This document shows positions 1-10,500 of a DNA stretch of 64,000 nucleotides, one piece after another (within the stretch, counting starts at the first letter, position 1; the number at the start of each line of letters is the position of its first letter). Made by a program: the position numbers and the translations under genes. The notes below the pieces were generated by a model. It worked only from the letters and a program-made list of their open reading frames with translations. It ran no database searches and had not been told where the DNA came from. Source of the DNA: Mycobacterium paraffinicum (GTDB taxonomy: Bacteria > Actinomycetota > Actinomycetes > Mycobacteriales > Mycobacteriaceae); contig NZ_MPNT01000006.1 of NCBI RefSeq assembly GCF_001907675.1, positions 1-64,000 on the forward strand. Reading direction: 5' to 3'.

Positions 1-2677
1 CCCACCCCCCCGCCCCCCCCCGCGGCGCACACAACTGCTGGCCGAGGAGGTACTGAAACACCAGCACGCCGATGCCCACCGCTGACAAGTACGAAATAAC
101 CACAGAAGCGACCAGATACAGCGGCGCGACCAGCGCGCGCAGCAGCGCGATCAACGTGAGCAGCACCACGAGGAGGGTAACCGCGATGATGAAGCGGATG
201 TCATGTTGGTAGTAGTCGCGGGTGTCTTTCAATCCCACGGGGTATCCGGCCATCGATATGTTGGCGTCCGCCAACGCGGTATTCGGTTGCGCTCCCCGAG
301 CCGCCGCGGTGATCGCGTTGACTTGATCCATGGCTTCGGTGCTGAAGGGGTTGAGTTCGGTCTGAACCAAATACCGCACCGAGTGCCCGTCCGGTGAAAT
401 GAAGACCTTGGCCGCCTTCTGGAACTCCGGTAAATGCAGCAGCTGGGGCGGGATGTTGAAGCCGGCCATCGCCGGTTGCGCCGCGTCCCGCTTGAGCGAT
501 AACAGAAACGCCGCTGACTCACTGAGCCCCGCACCGAGCTGTTTGACTTGCTCGACGAGTGCAGCCACGGCGTCGGCCACCTGCCGGCTCCCGCCGGCGA
601 GTCGGTCGGCGCCGTCTTGCATGCTACCCAAATTCGCCTGCAGGCCACCGGGTTTGTCCATCCCCATGGAGTGCATCACCTTGGTGAGCCTTCCCAATGC
701 AGCCCGTACGCGATCCGTCGACGCTTTCAGTGCCCGCTTGTCCTGGTAATCCTGCAGTTGGTGGGCCAAATCGTTGATCGCGTCGAGGTCTGCTTGATCG
801 CGCGAGCCAACCAACTGCTCGAAGGTCCCCCGGGTGGCGCTGCACGACTGATCGGCATCACAGATCGGGTTACCCTGCAGCGCCATCAAGACCGGGCCTA
901 TCCAGGCGAACACGTTCTTGGCCGCCGAGAAATTCCAGCCCATCGCGTTGCTGAGCGAGTTGACATGATCGACGAGCTGGGCCGCGATGTCGACCTGCCT
1001 GACCAGAGCGTCACCGCTGTACTGGCTTTTCGCCGACGAGAAGGCGTTTTGCACTTCCTCCAAGCTGGCAGCGAGCTGGCTGACCTGGCCGCGCACATCG
1101 CCGAGGCTGTTCGCCAGCGTGCCGGCCCCGGCGACCAGCCGGTTGAGGTCGCCCGCGTGGTCGTTGATCTGGGTAGACCCGTCGGCCAGTAGGGTGCCGA
1201 TCGCGCCGGCCTGATAGGTGGCCCTGAACTGTTCTGGCACATTGCCGGTGGGACGCGTAATGCCGCTGACCGCGACGACATTCGGCAGTCGGCTGACTCG
1301 ATCCGCCATCTGTTCCAAATCCGCAAGGGCCTTCGGCGTGCGGAGGTCATGCGGTGATTGGACGAGGATGTATTCCGGGATCGACTGATTCACCGGGAAG
1401 TGACGATCCAGCGCGGCATACCCGATGGAGCTCGGAGCGGATGAGCGCAAAGCCTTGCGATCGTCGTAGTTGTAGCGCACCAAGCCGGCGCAGCTGGCCA
1501 GGATGATCAACACGAGCACGCTGGCAAGCAGATTGACCTTGGGCCGCCGGACGATGCGTATGCCCGAACGCCTCCAGAACCTGGCGGTGAGTTCGCGTCG
1601 TGGGTTGACCCAGCCACGTGGTCCCGCGAGCACCAGAATCGCCGGCAGCAACGTCACCGCGGCCAGGAACGCTACGCCGATCCCGATCGCCGACGACGCC
1701 CCGACTGTTTTGAACACACCCATTCGAGCGAAGCTGATCAGGAGAAACGTGATTCCGACGGTGGCGGCGGATGCGCCGATCACTTTTCCGATCGAGATCA
1801 TTGCGCCCTTGACCGCCTGGTCGGAATTCGCGCCAGACCGCAAATAGTCGTGATAGCGGCTGATGAGAAAGACCGCGTAGTCCGTACCGGCGCCGGCCAT
1901 GATGGCGCTCAGAAACACGATGGACTGATTCGAGACGCCCGAGCCGGTCAACTGGGAGTATCCCGCAACCACCGCTTGCGCGATCACCAGGGACGTCCCA
2001 ATGGTCAGCAGCGGTAGCAGCATGGTGACCGCGCTGCGGTAGATCACCAACAGGACGATCAGCACAAGAACGGCGATGGCCAGCTCAATCGGAAGGCGAT
2101 CCTGATCGCCCTCGACCGTGAGGTCCGCGACGGTCGCGGCGGGGCCGGTAAGGTTCGCCGTCAGGGAAGTTCCTGCGACCGCGCGCCTGACGATGTCGCC
2201 GATCCGGTTGAACGCGGCGTACGACTGTGGGGTGCCCAACTCGCCGGCAACGCCGACCGGCAACACCCAAGATTTGTGATCCTTGCTGGTCACGACCGAG
2301 CGCAGCGGCGGGCTGCTGACGAAATCCTGCACCATCGAAACATCCCGCGTGTCCTGGTGCAGCGCGTCCACCAGCTTGCGATAAGTGGCTTCGTCGCTGG
2401 ACCCAAGCCCCTTGTCGTTGGTCAGGACCACCAACAGCAGGTCTTCTGAGCCCGACTCGTGAAACGCCTGGGTCATCTTTCGGGCGGTTACGTTCGACGG
2501 TGCGTCGGCGGGCAAAATGGCGAGCGGATGCTTCTGGGCCATCTCACCCAGGGATGGCAATGTCAGTGGTAGCGCCACCGCAACCGCGACCCAGAGCCCG
2601 ACAATCACCCAGGGCCATCGCACCACGAAATCAGCCAACCGTCGCATATCGCCCTCGCTCCCGGTCGGCGCAGTCAT
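1..2677 (-). CDS. mmpL10: MmpL-family RND lipid transporter, probably MmpL10, 3' end beyond the left edge
   Basis: This inner-membrane RND transporter is read right to left; about 880 residues are visible and the C-terminus lies outside the window. The reading frame is continuous from ATG 2677 to position 34. The order is an N-terminal membrane segment (about residues 18-40), a periplasmic loop, a block of membrane helices carrying the Asp-Tyr pair (Asp266-Tyr267) typical of the MmpL proton relay, a second long periplasmic domain, and a second helix block. MmpL10 moves the diacyltrehalose precursor of trehalose polyphleates across the plasma membrane. I assign that paralogue from the adjacent papA and bimodular pks, not from sequence identity. 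An alternative start is ATG 2647. The last few codons at the window edge are replaced by a C/G homopolymer and look unreliable. Confidence 0.85.
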   Translation of the reverse strand, partial: MTAPTGSEGDMRRLADFVVRWPWVIVGLWVAVAVALPLTLPSLGEMAQKHPLAILPADAPSNVTARKMTQAFHESGSEDLLLVVLTNDKGLGSSDEATYRKLVDALHQDTRDVSMVQDFVSSPPLRSVVTSKDHKSWVLPVGVAGELGTPQSYAAFNRIGDIVRRAVAGTSLTANLTGPAATVADLTVEGDQDRLPIELAIAVLVLIVLLVIYRSAVTMLLPLLTIGTSLVIAQAVVAGYSQLTGSGVSNQSIVFLSAIMAGAGTDYAVFLISRYHDYLRSGANSDQAVKGAMISIGKVIGASAATVGITFLLISFARMGVFKTVGASSAIGIGVAFLAAVTLLPAILVLAGPRGWVNPRRELTARFWRRSGIRIVRRPKVNLLASVLVLIILASCAGLVRYNYDDRKALRSSAPSSIGYAALDRHFPVNQSIPEYILVQSPHDLRTPKALADLEQMADRVSRLPNVVAVSGITRPTGNVPEQFRATYQAGAIGTLLADGSTQINDHAGDLNRLVAGAGTLANSLGDVRGQVSQLAASLEEVQNAFSSAKSQYSGDALVRQVDIAAQLVDHVNSLSNAMGWNFSAAKNVFAWIGPVLMALQGNPICDADQSCSATRGTFEQLVGSRDQADLDAINDLAHQLQDYQDKRALKASTDRVRAALGRLTKVMHSMGMDKPGGLQANLGSMQDGADRLAGGSRQVADAVAALVEQVKQLGAGLSESAAFLLSLKRDAAQPAMAGFNIPPQLLHLPEFQKAAKVFISPDGHSVRYLVQTELNPFSTEAMDQVNAITAAARGAQPNTALADANISMAGYPVGLKDTRDYYQHDIRFIIAVTLLVVLLTLIALLRALVAPLYLVASVVISYLSAVGIGVLVFQYLLGQQLCAPRGGAGGW

Positions 2678-2788
2678 GTGCGCCCGCCGGCGACGCTCGC
2701 CGGCGCTGTGTCAAGCCGCGCGAATTCGTCGTGTGTCCGAGCGGAATTCGCGCTTCCAGATAGGCCCTAGCCATCGAGTGGCTCCACG

Positions 2789-4210
2789 CTACGCGACGCG
2801 TCCCCAGTGTCCGCTACCGGCAACCCGCCCGCACACGGACCTCATCGCAGACATGTAACGGGAAACTGATTTCTCGGCGACGGGGTTGTCGGGATGCATG
2901 ATCGCCATGGCCGTGCCCTCCCCGTACCGGAATATATAAATGGTCAATTGGTACGAATAGCGGCCGTCGGGATAGATTCCGATATTGTCTGCCAGACCCA
3001 GGTCGGCCGCGGCGAGAACGGCGTTGAGTGGAGCGGCGCCGCCGTGGAAGAAGTTGGAGACCGGAAAGTTTGGCTGTGGCCAGCTCAACCACGGCGCCAA
3101 TTCCAACACGCGGTAGTAGGGCACCTTCGCCATGTCCAGACCTGAATCAAAAGACGTCTGCGCGGCCCACGCGGCGTCAGCGAAGGAGGCTGCGGCTATC
3201 GGCACGGTGATCGGGATCAGGCCGGTAAACCAGCCCTGGGTCATGAAATTGTCGGCGCCTGTCCGGGAGTCCCTGGGCGTGAGCCCGTAATACGTGAGCG
3301 CACCTGTGAACTCATGCTCGAGCAGGGCGAAGCACGCGAACAAGCCGCCGACGAAACGCGCCCCGGCCGCTTTGCAGGCCGATTCGAATCGTTCTGACTG
3401 TGCCGCGTCCATCAGCAGTTCGGACGTCATGGCACTGCTGCTGGGCTCCAACGGATTACCCAGCGGGAGCGGAAATTCCGGGAAACCGCCATTGTTGTTC
3501 TCGGCGAAGTCAATCCACGCGCGCACCTCGGGCGAATCCGGGGTTAAGGTCGACGTGTACTCGCGCTCGCGAATGCAGAAATCGTCGAAGCTACCCGCGT
3601 CGGGAAGAGCGAGGGCCTCACCGCCTCCGCTCAACGCGGTATACATTCCATTGGCCTCCATCATCGTGGTGCCGATCAACGTCGCGTCCCCGTGGACGTG
3701 ATCCATGGCGGCAAAAAAGGTGAAGTGGTCGTCGCTCTGGATAATCCCGAAGGTGAAGCAGCCCCACTCCAGTGGATTCGGGATGGCCACGACGTGGGCA
3801 TGGACTTCTTCCACCGTCATCTGGCCGAAATCGACCGGCTCGAATTCAATATCCGCGGGATCGCTGGTGGTATGCCTGACGAACTCTCCGGTACTGGTGC
3901 GCTCGAACCAACTGCGGAAGGTGTCATGCCGACGCAAATAGTTGTTGACGGCGTGGTCCATGGCGGCGATGTCGCACTTCCCGGGCACTTCACACGTAGC
4001 GATGATCTGGCGGGAAAAACTCAACCCCGCGGCCGTCCGCTCACAATAGTTGCGAAGATGTTGGCCCTGCATGTAGCTGACCGGGACGGAACTGACCGGC
4101 GCTTGTCGGACCTTCTCGTTGGCCGCAGCTGTTGGGTGCCAAGAGGTGACCGATCCCGCGGTCAACGTCCAATCATCGAGTGAGCCGATCGTAATCTTCC
4201 CGATGCGCAA
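2789..4210 (-). CDS. papA3: PapA-type acyltransferase, probably PapA3
   Basis: This is a polyketide-associated acyltransferase of the condensation-domain superfamily. The catalytic HxxxD motif is seen as HVHGD (His171-Asp175, counted from TTG 4210). PapA3 acylates trehalose to make the diacyltrehalose precursor of TPP. I favour the TTG start at 4210: a strong GAGGAGG Shine-Dalgarno sits 8 bases upstream and the protein then begins MRIGKITIG. An ATG at 4249 would add 13 residues but has no ribosome site. The protein is about 473 residues, normal for PapA enzymes. It is followed after 111 bases by mmpL in the same direction and is divergent from pks. PapA1/PapA2 of sulfolipid synthesis are alternatives by fold, but the neighbouring two-module PKS argues for PapA3. 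Confidence 0.85.
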   Translation of the reverse strand: MRIGKITIGSLDDWTLTAGSVTSWHPTAAANEKVRQAPVSSVPVSYMQGQHLRNYCERTAAGLSFSRQIIATCEVPGKCDIAAMDHAVNNYLRRHDTFRSWFERTSTGEFVRHTTSDPADIEFEPVDFGQMTVEEVHAHVVAIPNPLEWGCFTFGIIQSDDHFTFFAAMDHVHGDATLIGTTMMEANGMYTALSGGGEALALPDAGSFDDFCIREREYTSTLTPDSPEVRAWIDFAENNNGGFPEFPLPLGNPLEPSSSAMTSELLMDAAQSERFESACKAAGARFVGGLFACFALLEHEFTGALTYYGLTPRDSRTGADNFMTQGWFTGLIPITVPIAAASFADAAWAAQTSFDSGLDMAKVPYYRVLELAPWLSWPQPNFPVSNFFHGGAAPLNAVLAAADLGLADNIGIYPDGRYSYQLTIYIFRYGEGTAMAIMHPDNPVAEKSVSRYMSAMRSVCGRVAGSGHWGRVA

Positions 4211-4504
4211 ACCGACGTCCTCCTCGTTTGAACGGCTCAGTCCGACCATGCTGGCGCCACCAAGATAACCCTCCCCCCGATGGCCGCGCAGTGATGCGTC
4301 GGCGACCGCCTAGACTCTCTGACGGATCCGGTGGGCCGTTGTTCGATCGAGCGGCTGGGAGGGACCAGGGCGGCAGCTGCATGGGCCGCCACGGCGCGGT
4401 GCGGCCGCTGCAACCGCAGTGCTGTATTCGGAGATGATGCTTCGAGCGCGCGCGACCGGCCTCCCCGGGGGACGTATCTTGACCGGCCAAAGGAGGACAA
4501 GCGC
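4211..4504. promoter_or_regulatory. Divergent promoter region papA / pks
   Basis: This non-coding stretch separates the divergent lipid genes. On the plus strand TATCTT at 4475-4480 is a good -10 candidate, followed by an AAAGGAGG ribosome site at 4489-4496, eight bases before the pks ATG. On the minus strand another TATCTT (complement of 4262-4267) would start a transcript near 4255 that reaches the papA TTG. No convincing -35 was found for either. Confidence 0.45.
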
Positions 4505-7500
4505 ATGACATCTGTCGAAGGCCTGAAGGGGCCGTCATCAGGTTTCGCGGTCGTCGGCTACGCGGCGCGCTTTCCGGGTGCTGCGGATGCGGACGAGTTC
4601 TGGGATGTATTGCGCCAGGGCCGGGATGCGATATCCGAGGTGCCGCAGGACCGGTGGGACGTCGACGAATTCTTCGACCCAGAATCCGGCATGCCCGGCA
4701 AGGTCGTGACCCGTCGCGGAGGTTTCGTCGATGACGTGACCGGGTTCGACGCGCCGTTCTTCGGTATGTCGGCGCGCGAGGTCAGGCTGATGGACCCGCA
4801 GCACCGGATCCTGTTGGAGACGGCATGGCGCGCGGTGGAGCACTCGGGTATCGCGCCCACGGCTCTGGCCGACACCAATACGGGTGTCTTCGTCGGCTTG
4901 TCCACGCACGACTACCTCGGAATGGCATCCGACGAGCTGACTTACCCCGAGATCGAGGCCTACTTGGCCATCGGGACGTCTAACGCCGCAGCCGCGGGGC
5001 GGATCAGCTACCGCTTGGGGCTGAAGGGCCCCGCAATAGCCGTCGACACGGCATGCAGCTCGTCGCTGGTGGCAATCCATCAGGCGTGCCAAGCGCTGCG
5101 CTTAGGCGAATGCGACCTCGCGCTGGCCGGCGGGGCGAACGTCCTACTCACTCCGGCGACCATGATCGCATTCTCCAGTGCACAGATGCTCGCGCCGGAC
5201 GGCCGGTGCAAGACGTTCGACGCGGCCGCGGACGGCTATGTGCGCGGCGAGGGATGCGGCGTCATCGTGATCAAACGCCTCGAGGACGCGATTCGCGACG
5301 GGGACCGGATTCGGGCCGTGATCCGCGGCAGCGCGATCAACCAGGACGGCGCATCGGGTGGGTTGACGGTGCCCAACGGCGTCGCCCAGCAACGGGTCAT
5401 CGCTGAGGCGCTGAAGCGCGCCGACCTCGAACCTGGCGAGGTCGGCTACCTGGAAGCGCACGGCACCGGTACATCGTTGGGTGACCCCATCGAGGCGCAG
5501 GCCGCGGGTGCGGTGCTCGGCGCCGGACGCGACCCCGGCGAGCCGCTGCTGATGGGTTCGGTGAAGACCAACATCGGACACCTGGAAGCGGCCGCGGGCA
5601 TCGCCGGCGTGATCAAAGTCATCCTGTCGCTCGAGAACGAGTTACTTCCGCAGCACCTTCACTTTGAGAACCCCTCGCCCCACATTCCCTGGGATCGGCT
5701 TGCCGTGGAGGTCGTCACGGAGGCCACCGCCTGGGAACGCAACGGGCGGCGGCGCATTGCGGGAATCAGCTCGTTTGGGTTCGCCGGGACGAACGCGCAC
5801 GTCATTCTCGAGGAAGCGCCCGAGCAAGCAGCCCCCTCGGCTCCGGTCCCGGCCGAGGTAGACCCACGGATGTTCAGCATCCTTCCGCTGTCGGCACGAA
5901 CGCCCGCCGCGCTGGTGCGGCTCGCCGACGAATACCGCGGTTGGTTGAGCGCGCACCCGGAGGCGACCCTCGCGGACGTGTGCTTCACCGCGGGGGCGGG
6001 GAGAGCACACCTTGAGCAGCGCGCCGCGCTGGTGGTCAATTCCAGGGAATCCGCCATCGAGCTACTTGGCGCGCTCGCGGACGACCGCCCTGCGCCGGGC
6101 TTGTTTCGCGGAGCATCCCGTGATGCGCCGAAGACGGCGTGGCTGTTCACCGGTCAAGGCAGCCAGTATCCCGGGATGGCCCGGGAGTTGTTCGACACCG
6201 AGCCGGTGTTCGCGCAGACGCTGAAACGTTGTGCTGCGGCGGTCGCTGATGCTCTCGAAAAGCCTTTGTTGGAAGTCATTTTCGACGTGGACGGCCCAGA
6301 CGGCGAAGCGACGTTACAACAGACCTCTTACGCACAACCCGCGTTGTTCGCAATCGAGATGGGCCTAGCCCGACTCTGGCAGTCGTGGGGTTTCGAGCCG
6401 GATGTGGTGCTGGGCCACAGCGTCGGCCAATATTCGGCGGCCTGCGTCGCGGGCGTATTCAGCCTCGAGGACGGCGCGCTGCTGATCGCCGAACGCGGAC
6501 GTCTGTTCGGCAGCCTGCCTGCGGGCGGCCGGATGGTCGCGATCTTCACCGCCGGCGAGCGGGTCGAGCAGCTGACCGACGAGTTTCCGAGCCTGTCCGT
6601 CGCGGCCTACAACGGCGCCAACACGGTTTTGTCCGGACCCGCTGTGGATCTGGAGCAGGCGGTGGCTCGATTGGCGGCGGACGGTGTGCGCTGTGACTGG
6701 CTGGACACCAGCCACGCGTTCCACTCGGCGCTGCTGGACCCGATCCTCGACGAATTCGAATCGTATGCGGCTCGGTTCAACTTCGCGGCGCCACAACGGA
6801 TCTTGATCGACAATCGCTCCGGTGCCGCGCTCGGCCGGAGCGTGAAGATTGACGGCGCCTACTGGCGCCGTCATGCGCGGCAACCGGTGGAGTTCGCAAA
6901 GAGCGTGCGCACCCTTGCCGAGCTGGACTGCAAGGTATTGCTCGAGATCGGGCCGCGACCGGTGCTCACCGCCGCAGCCCTTGCCGCGTGGCCCGACCCG
7001 GCCACCGCGCCGCGAGCAATCGCGTCTCTGCGCCGAAACGCCGCCGACCACCGGCAGATCACGGAAGCGGTTGCCGACGCATATGTTTCGGGTCACCTGC
7101 CCGACTTCGGCGCCTTGCGACAACCACACGCGCGAAAGCTCGACCTGCCCACCTACCCGTTCGAGCGCCGTCAATACTGGTTCCGGGACAATCGGGGGAA
7201 CAACGGTAACGACCACCCGGATCACGCCCGACCACAGCACCGTGCCGAGCGCACCCGGGCCGTCCACCTTCTCGAGGACGGCCGGATCGAGGAGCTCGCG
7301 ACTCTGCTCGACGGTGCGAGCGGCGATCGTCAGACCCTGAATGTGCTGACCAAGCTTGCGGCGCAACACAACCAACAGCGCACGACCGGGTCCATCGCGG
7401 ACGATCGATACGAGATCCGCTGGGCCAAGTCACCCGCTCCACTATCCCGCACAGACACGGCCGGGGGATCGAGCTGGATCGTCGTCGGGGACAATGGCGA

Positions 7501-10500
7501 TGCGGTCCAGCCGTTGGTCGACGTGCTGGTTGCACACGGCCACCACCACCGGGTCGTCGGGCTGCCGATGTCCGACGCAGACGAGGATCAGCTCGCGGAC
7601 GCGTTGCGCGCCGCCGCGGAACAGGATTCGACGCCGCGCATCGTGCATGTCGCGGCGCTGGAGGCGGGGACCACACCATCGATGCGGTCACTGCTGCGGG
7701 TGCAGCATCGGATCCTTGGGGGAACCCGGCGGCTGTTTCGCGCCACGGCCGCCGCGGAACTACGCAGTCCTATCTGGATCGTGACCCGCGGTGCACAGCG
7801 TGTCGCCGACTCCGACACCGTGGCGCCGCATCAGAGCTGCCTGTGGGGATTCGGTCGTGCCGCGGCGCTGGAGTTTCCGCACGTATGGGGCGGTCTTGCT
7901 GATCTGGCCGAAGGCACCGCCGAGGATTGGGCCCAGCTCGTCGACCGCATCATGACGCCGCCCGGCTCGACCAGGGAAGATCAGCTCGCGCTGCGTGGTC
8001 AGGCGGTCTACGTTCCCCGGTTGGTTCGGCGTAAGGAGCCACCGAGCGCTACGCCGCTTCAACTACGCGACGACGCAACCTATTTGGTGACGGGCGGGCT
8101 GGGTGCGATCGGGCTGGAGATCGCCGGATACCTGGCGGCACACGGCGCACGGAACCTGGTGTTGACGAGCAGAAGGGCGCCAAGTGATGCCGCGCAACAA
8201 CGCATCGAGGCACTCGGTGAACGACACGGCTGCCGAATCCGCGCCGTCCCTGCCGATGTCGGCAATGTGCACGATGTCGCACGCCTGCTGGCAGGTGTGC
8301 AGGCTGAGCTGCCGCCCTTGGCCGGCATCGTCCACGCTGCGGGCGAGATCGGTACCACCCCGCTCACCGCTCTGGAAGACGCCGAGGTAGATCGTGTCTT
8401 CGCCGGCAAAGTATGGGGTGCTTGGCATTTGAGCGAGGCGGCGGCCGACCTGACGCTCGACTTCTTCATCAGCACGTCCTCGATCGCCTCGGTGTGGGGC
8501 GGATTCGGCCAGACCGCCTACGGCGCGGCCAATGCCTTCCTCGACGGGCTGGCCTGGCACCTACGCGAGCAGGGCATCCCCGGGTTCAGCGTCAATTTCG
8601 GTCCCTGGTCGGCGGGTATGGCCGACGCGGAATCTCGTGCGCGGCTGGATCAGCGCGGGGTCCGGACGTTGTCGCCCGCCGAAGCGCTCGCGGGTCTGGC
8701 CGACGTCCTGGGCGGGGCTGCGTCGCACGGACCCATACAGGAAGTCGTGGCACGCATCGATTGGGCCCGATTCTTGCCGCTCTACCAGCAGGCGGGCAGG
8801 CGGGCATTGTTGGCGGAATTGGACCGCGAGGTGCCCGACCCGGTGCCCGCGGTGACGGCGGCCGGGAAGACCCCGTTGGTCGAGCGGCTCACCGGGGCTC
8901 CGGTGCAGCAGCGCAAGAAACTTCTCACCGACTACCTGCGGGACGCGGTAGCCGAGGTGACGCGCGTCGATGCCGCGGAGATCCGCGAGGACGCCGGGTT
9001 CTTCGACCTCGGCATGGATTCGCTGATGGCCGTCGAATTGCGGCGCCGCATCGAACAAGGGGTGGGCAAGGAAATTCCGGCCACCCTGGCGATGGACCAC
9101 CCTCGGCTGTCCGACGTGGCCGACTACCTGCTCGTCGACGTGCTCGAGCTCAGTGATCAGGCCAAGCCGACCCCACGGCCCGCGCCATCGGTGACGACGC
9201 CCGCCGCCGAACCGATCGCGGTCGTTGCGGTGTCATGCCGTTTCCCCGGCGCGCCCGACCCGGACGCCTTCTGGAGGTTGCTCTCCGAGGGCGTCGATGC
9301 GATCCGGGAGGTGCCGGAGGACCGCTTCGACATCGACGAGTTCTACGACCCGGATCCGGACATGCCCGGTAAGACCTACACGCGGTTCGGCGGATTCCTC
9401 GACGAAATCGACGGATTCGATCCCGAATTCTTCGGCATCTCACCGCGTGAGGCCGTCTGGATCGAGCCGCAGCAGCGGCTGATGCTCGAAACGGTCTGGG
9501 AGGGCCTCGAAAGGGCTGGGTATGCGCCGGCCACATTGCGGGGCAGCCGAACCGGCGTCTTCGCCGGGGTGGCCGCAAACGAGTACGCGCATCTGCTGTC
9601 GTCGGAGTCGATCGACAAGATCGAACCGTACTTCATCACCGGCAATGCGCTCAATGCCATCTCCGGTCGGGTCGCCTTCGCGCTGGGACTAGAGGGACCG
9701 GCCATGGCCGTCGACACCGCATGCAGCTCGGCGTTGGTGGCGGTCCACCAGGCCGTCCAGGCGTTGCATTCCGGTGACTGCGACATGGCGTTGGCCGGCG
9801 GCGTGAACGTCTTGCTTTCCCCGGTGACGGTCATCGCCGCCTCGCGCGCACGGATGCTTTCCCCCGTCGGGCGTTGCAAGACCTTCGACGCCTCCGCCGA
9901 CGGTTACGTGCGCAGCGAAGGCTGCGGAATCCTCGTACTCAAGAGGCTGAGCGACGCCGAGCGTGATGGCGACCGGATCTGCGCGGTCATTTCCAGTAGC
10001 GCGGTCAACCAGGACGGGGCTTCGAGTGGTTTGACGGTGCCCAACGGTGGTGCGCAGCAACGGCTCATCGGGACGGCGCTGGCTCGCGCCGGTTGGGCCG
10101 GCGGCGACGTCGACTACCTCGAGGCGCACGGGACGGGCACCCCGCTGGGTGATCCGATCGAGGTGCAGGCGGCCGCGGCCGCCTACGGTGTCGGGCGTGA
10201 TGCCGACCGGCCATTGCTGATGGGGTCGGTGAAGACGAACATTGGGCACACCGAATCAGCCTCGGGCGCAGCAGGTTTGATCAAGGTCGTGTTGTCGCTG
10301 CAGCACGGAGTGCTGCCGCAGAGCCTGCACTTCGAGCAGCCGTCTCCGCATATACCGTGGGATTCGCTACCAGTGCGGGTCGTGGATAAGGCCCTGCCGT
10401 GGCAGGCGAACGGCAGGCCCCGGCGCGCCGGCGTGAGTTCCTTCGGATTCACCGGCACCAACGCGCACGTGCTGGTCGAGGAGGCTCCTGCGCGAGCTGG

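Noticed and set aside
1..28. C-rich run as a telomere-like or G-quadruplex element
   Set aside because: It replaces expected MmpL coding sequence at the very edge of the window, so an assembly artefact is simpler.
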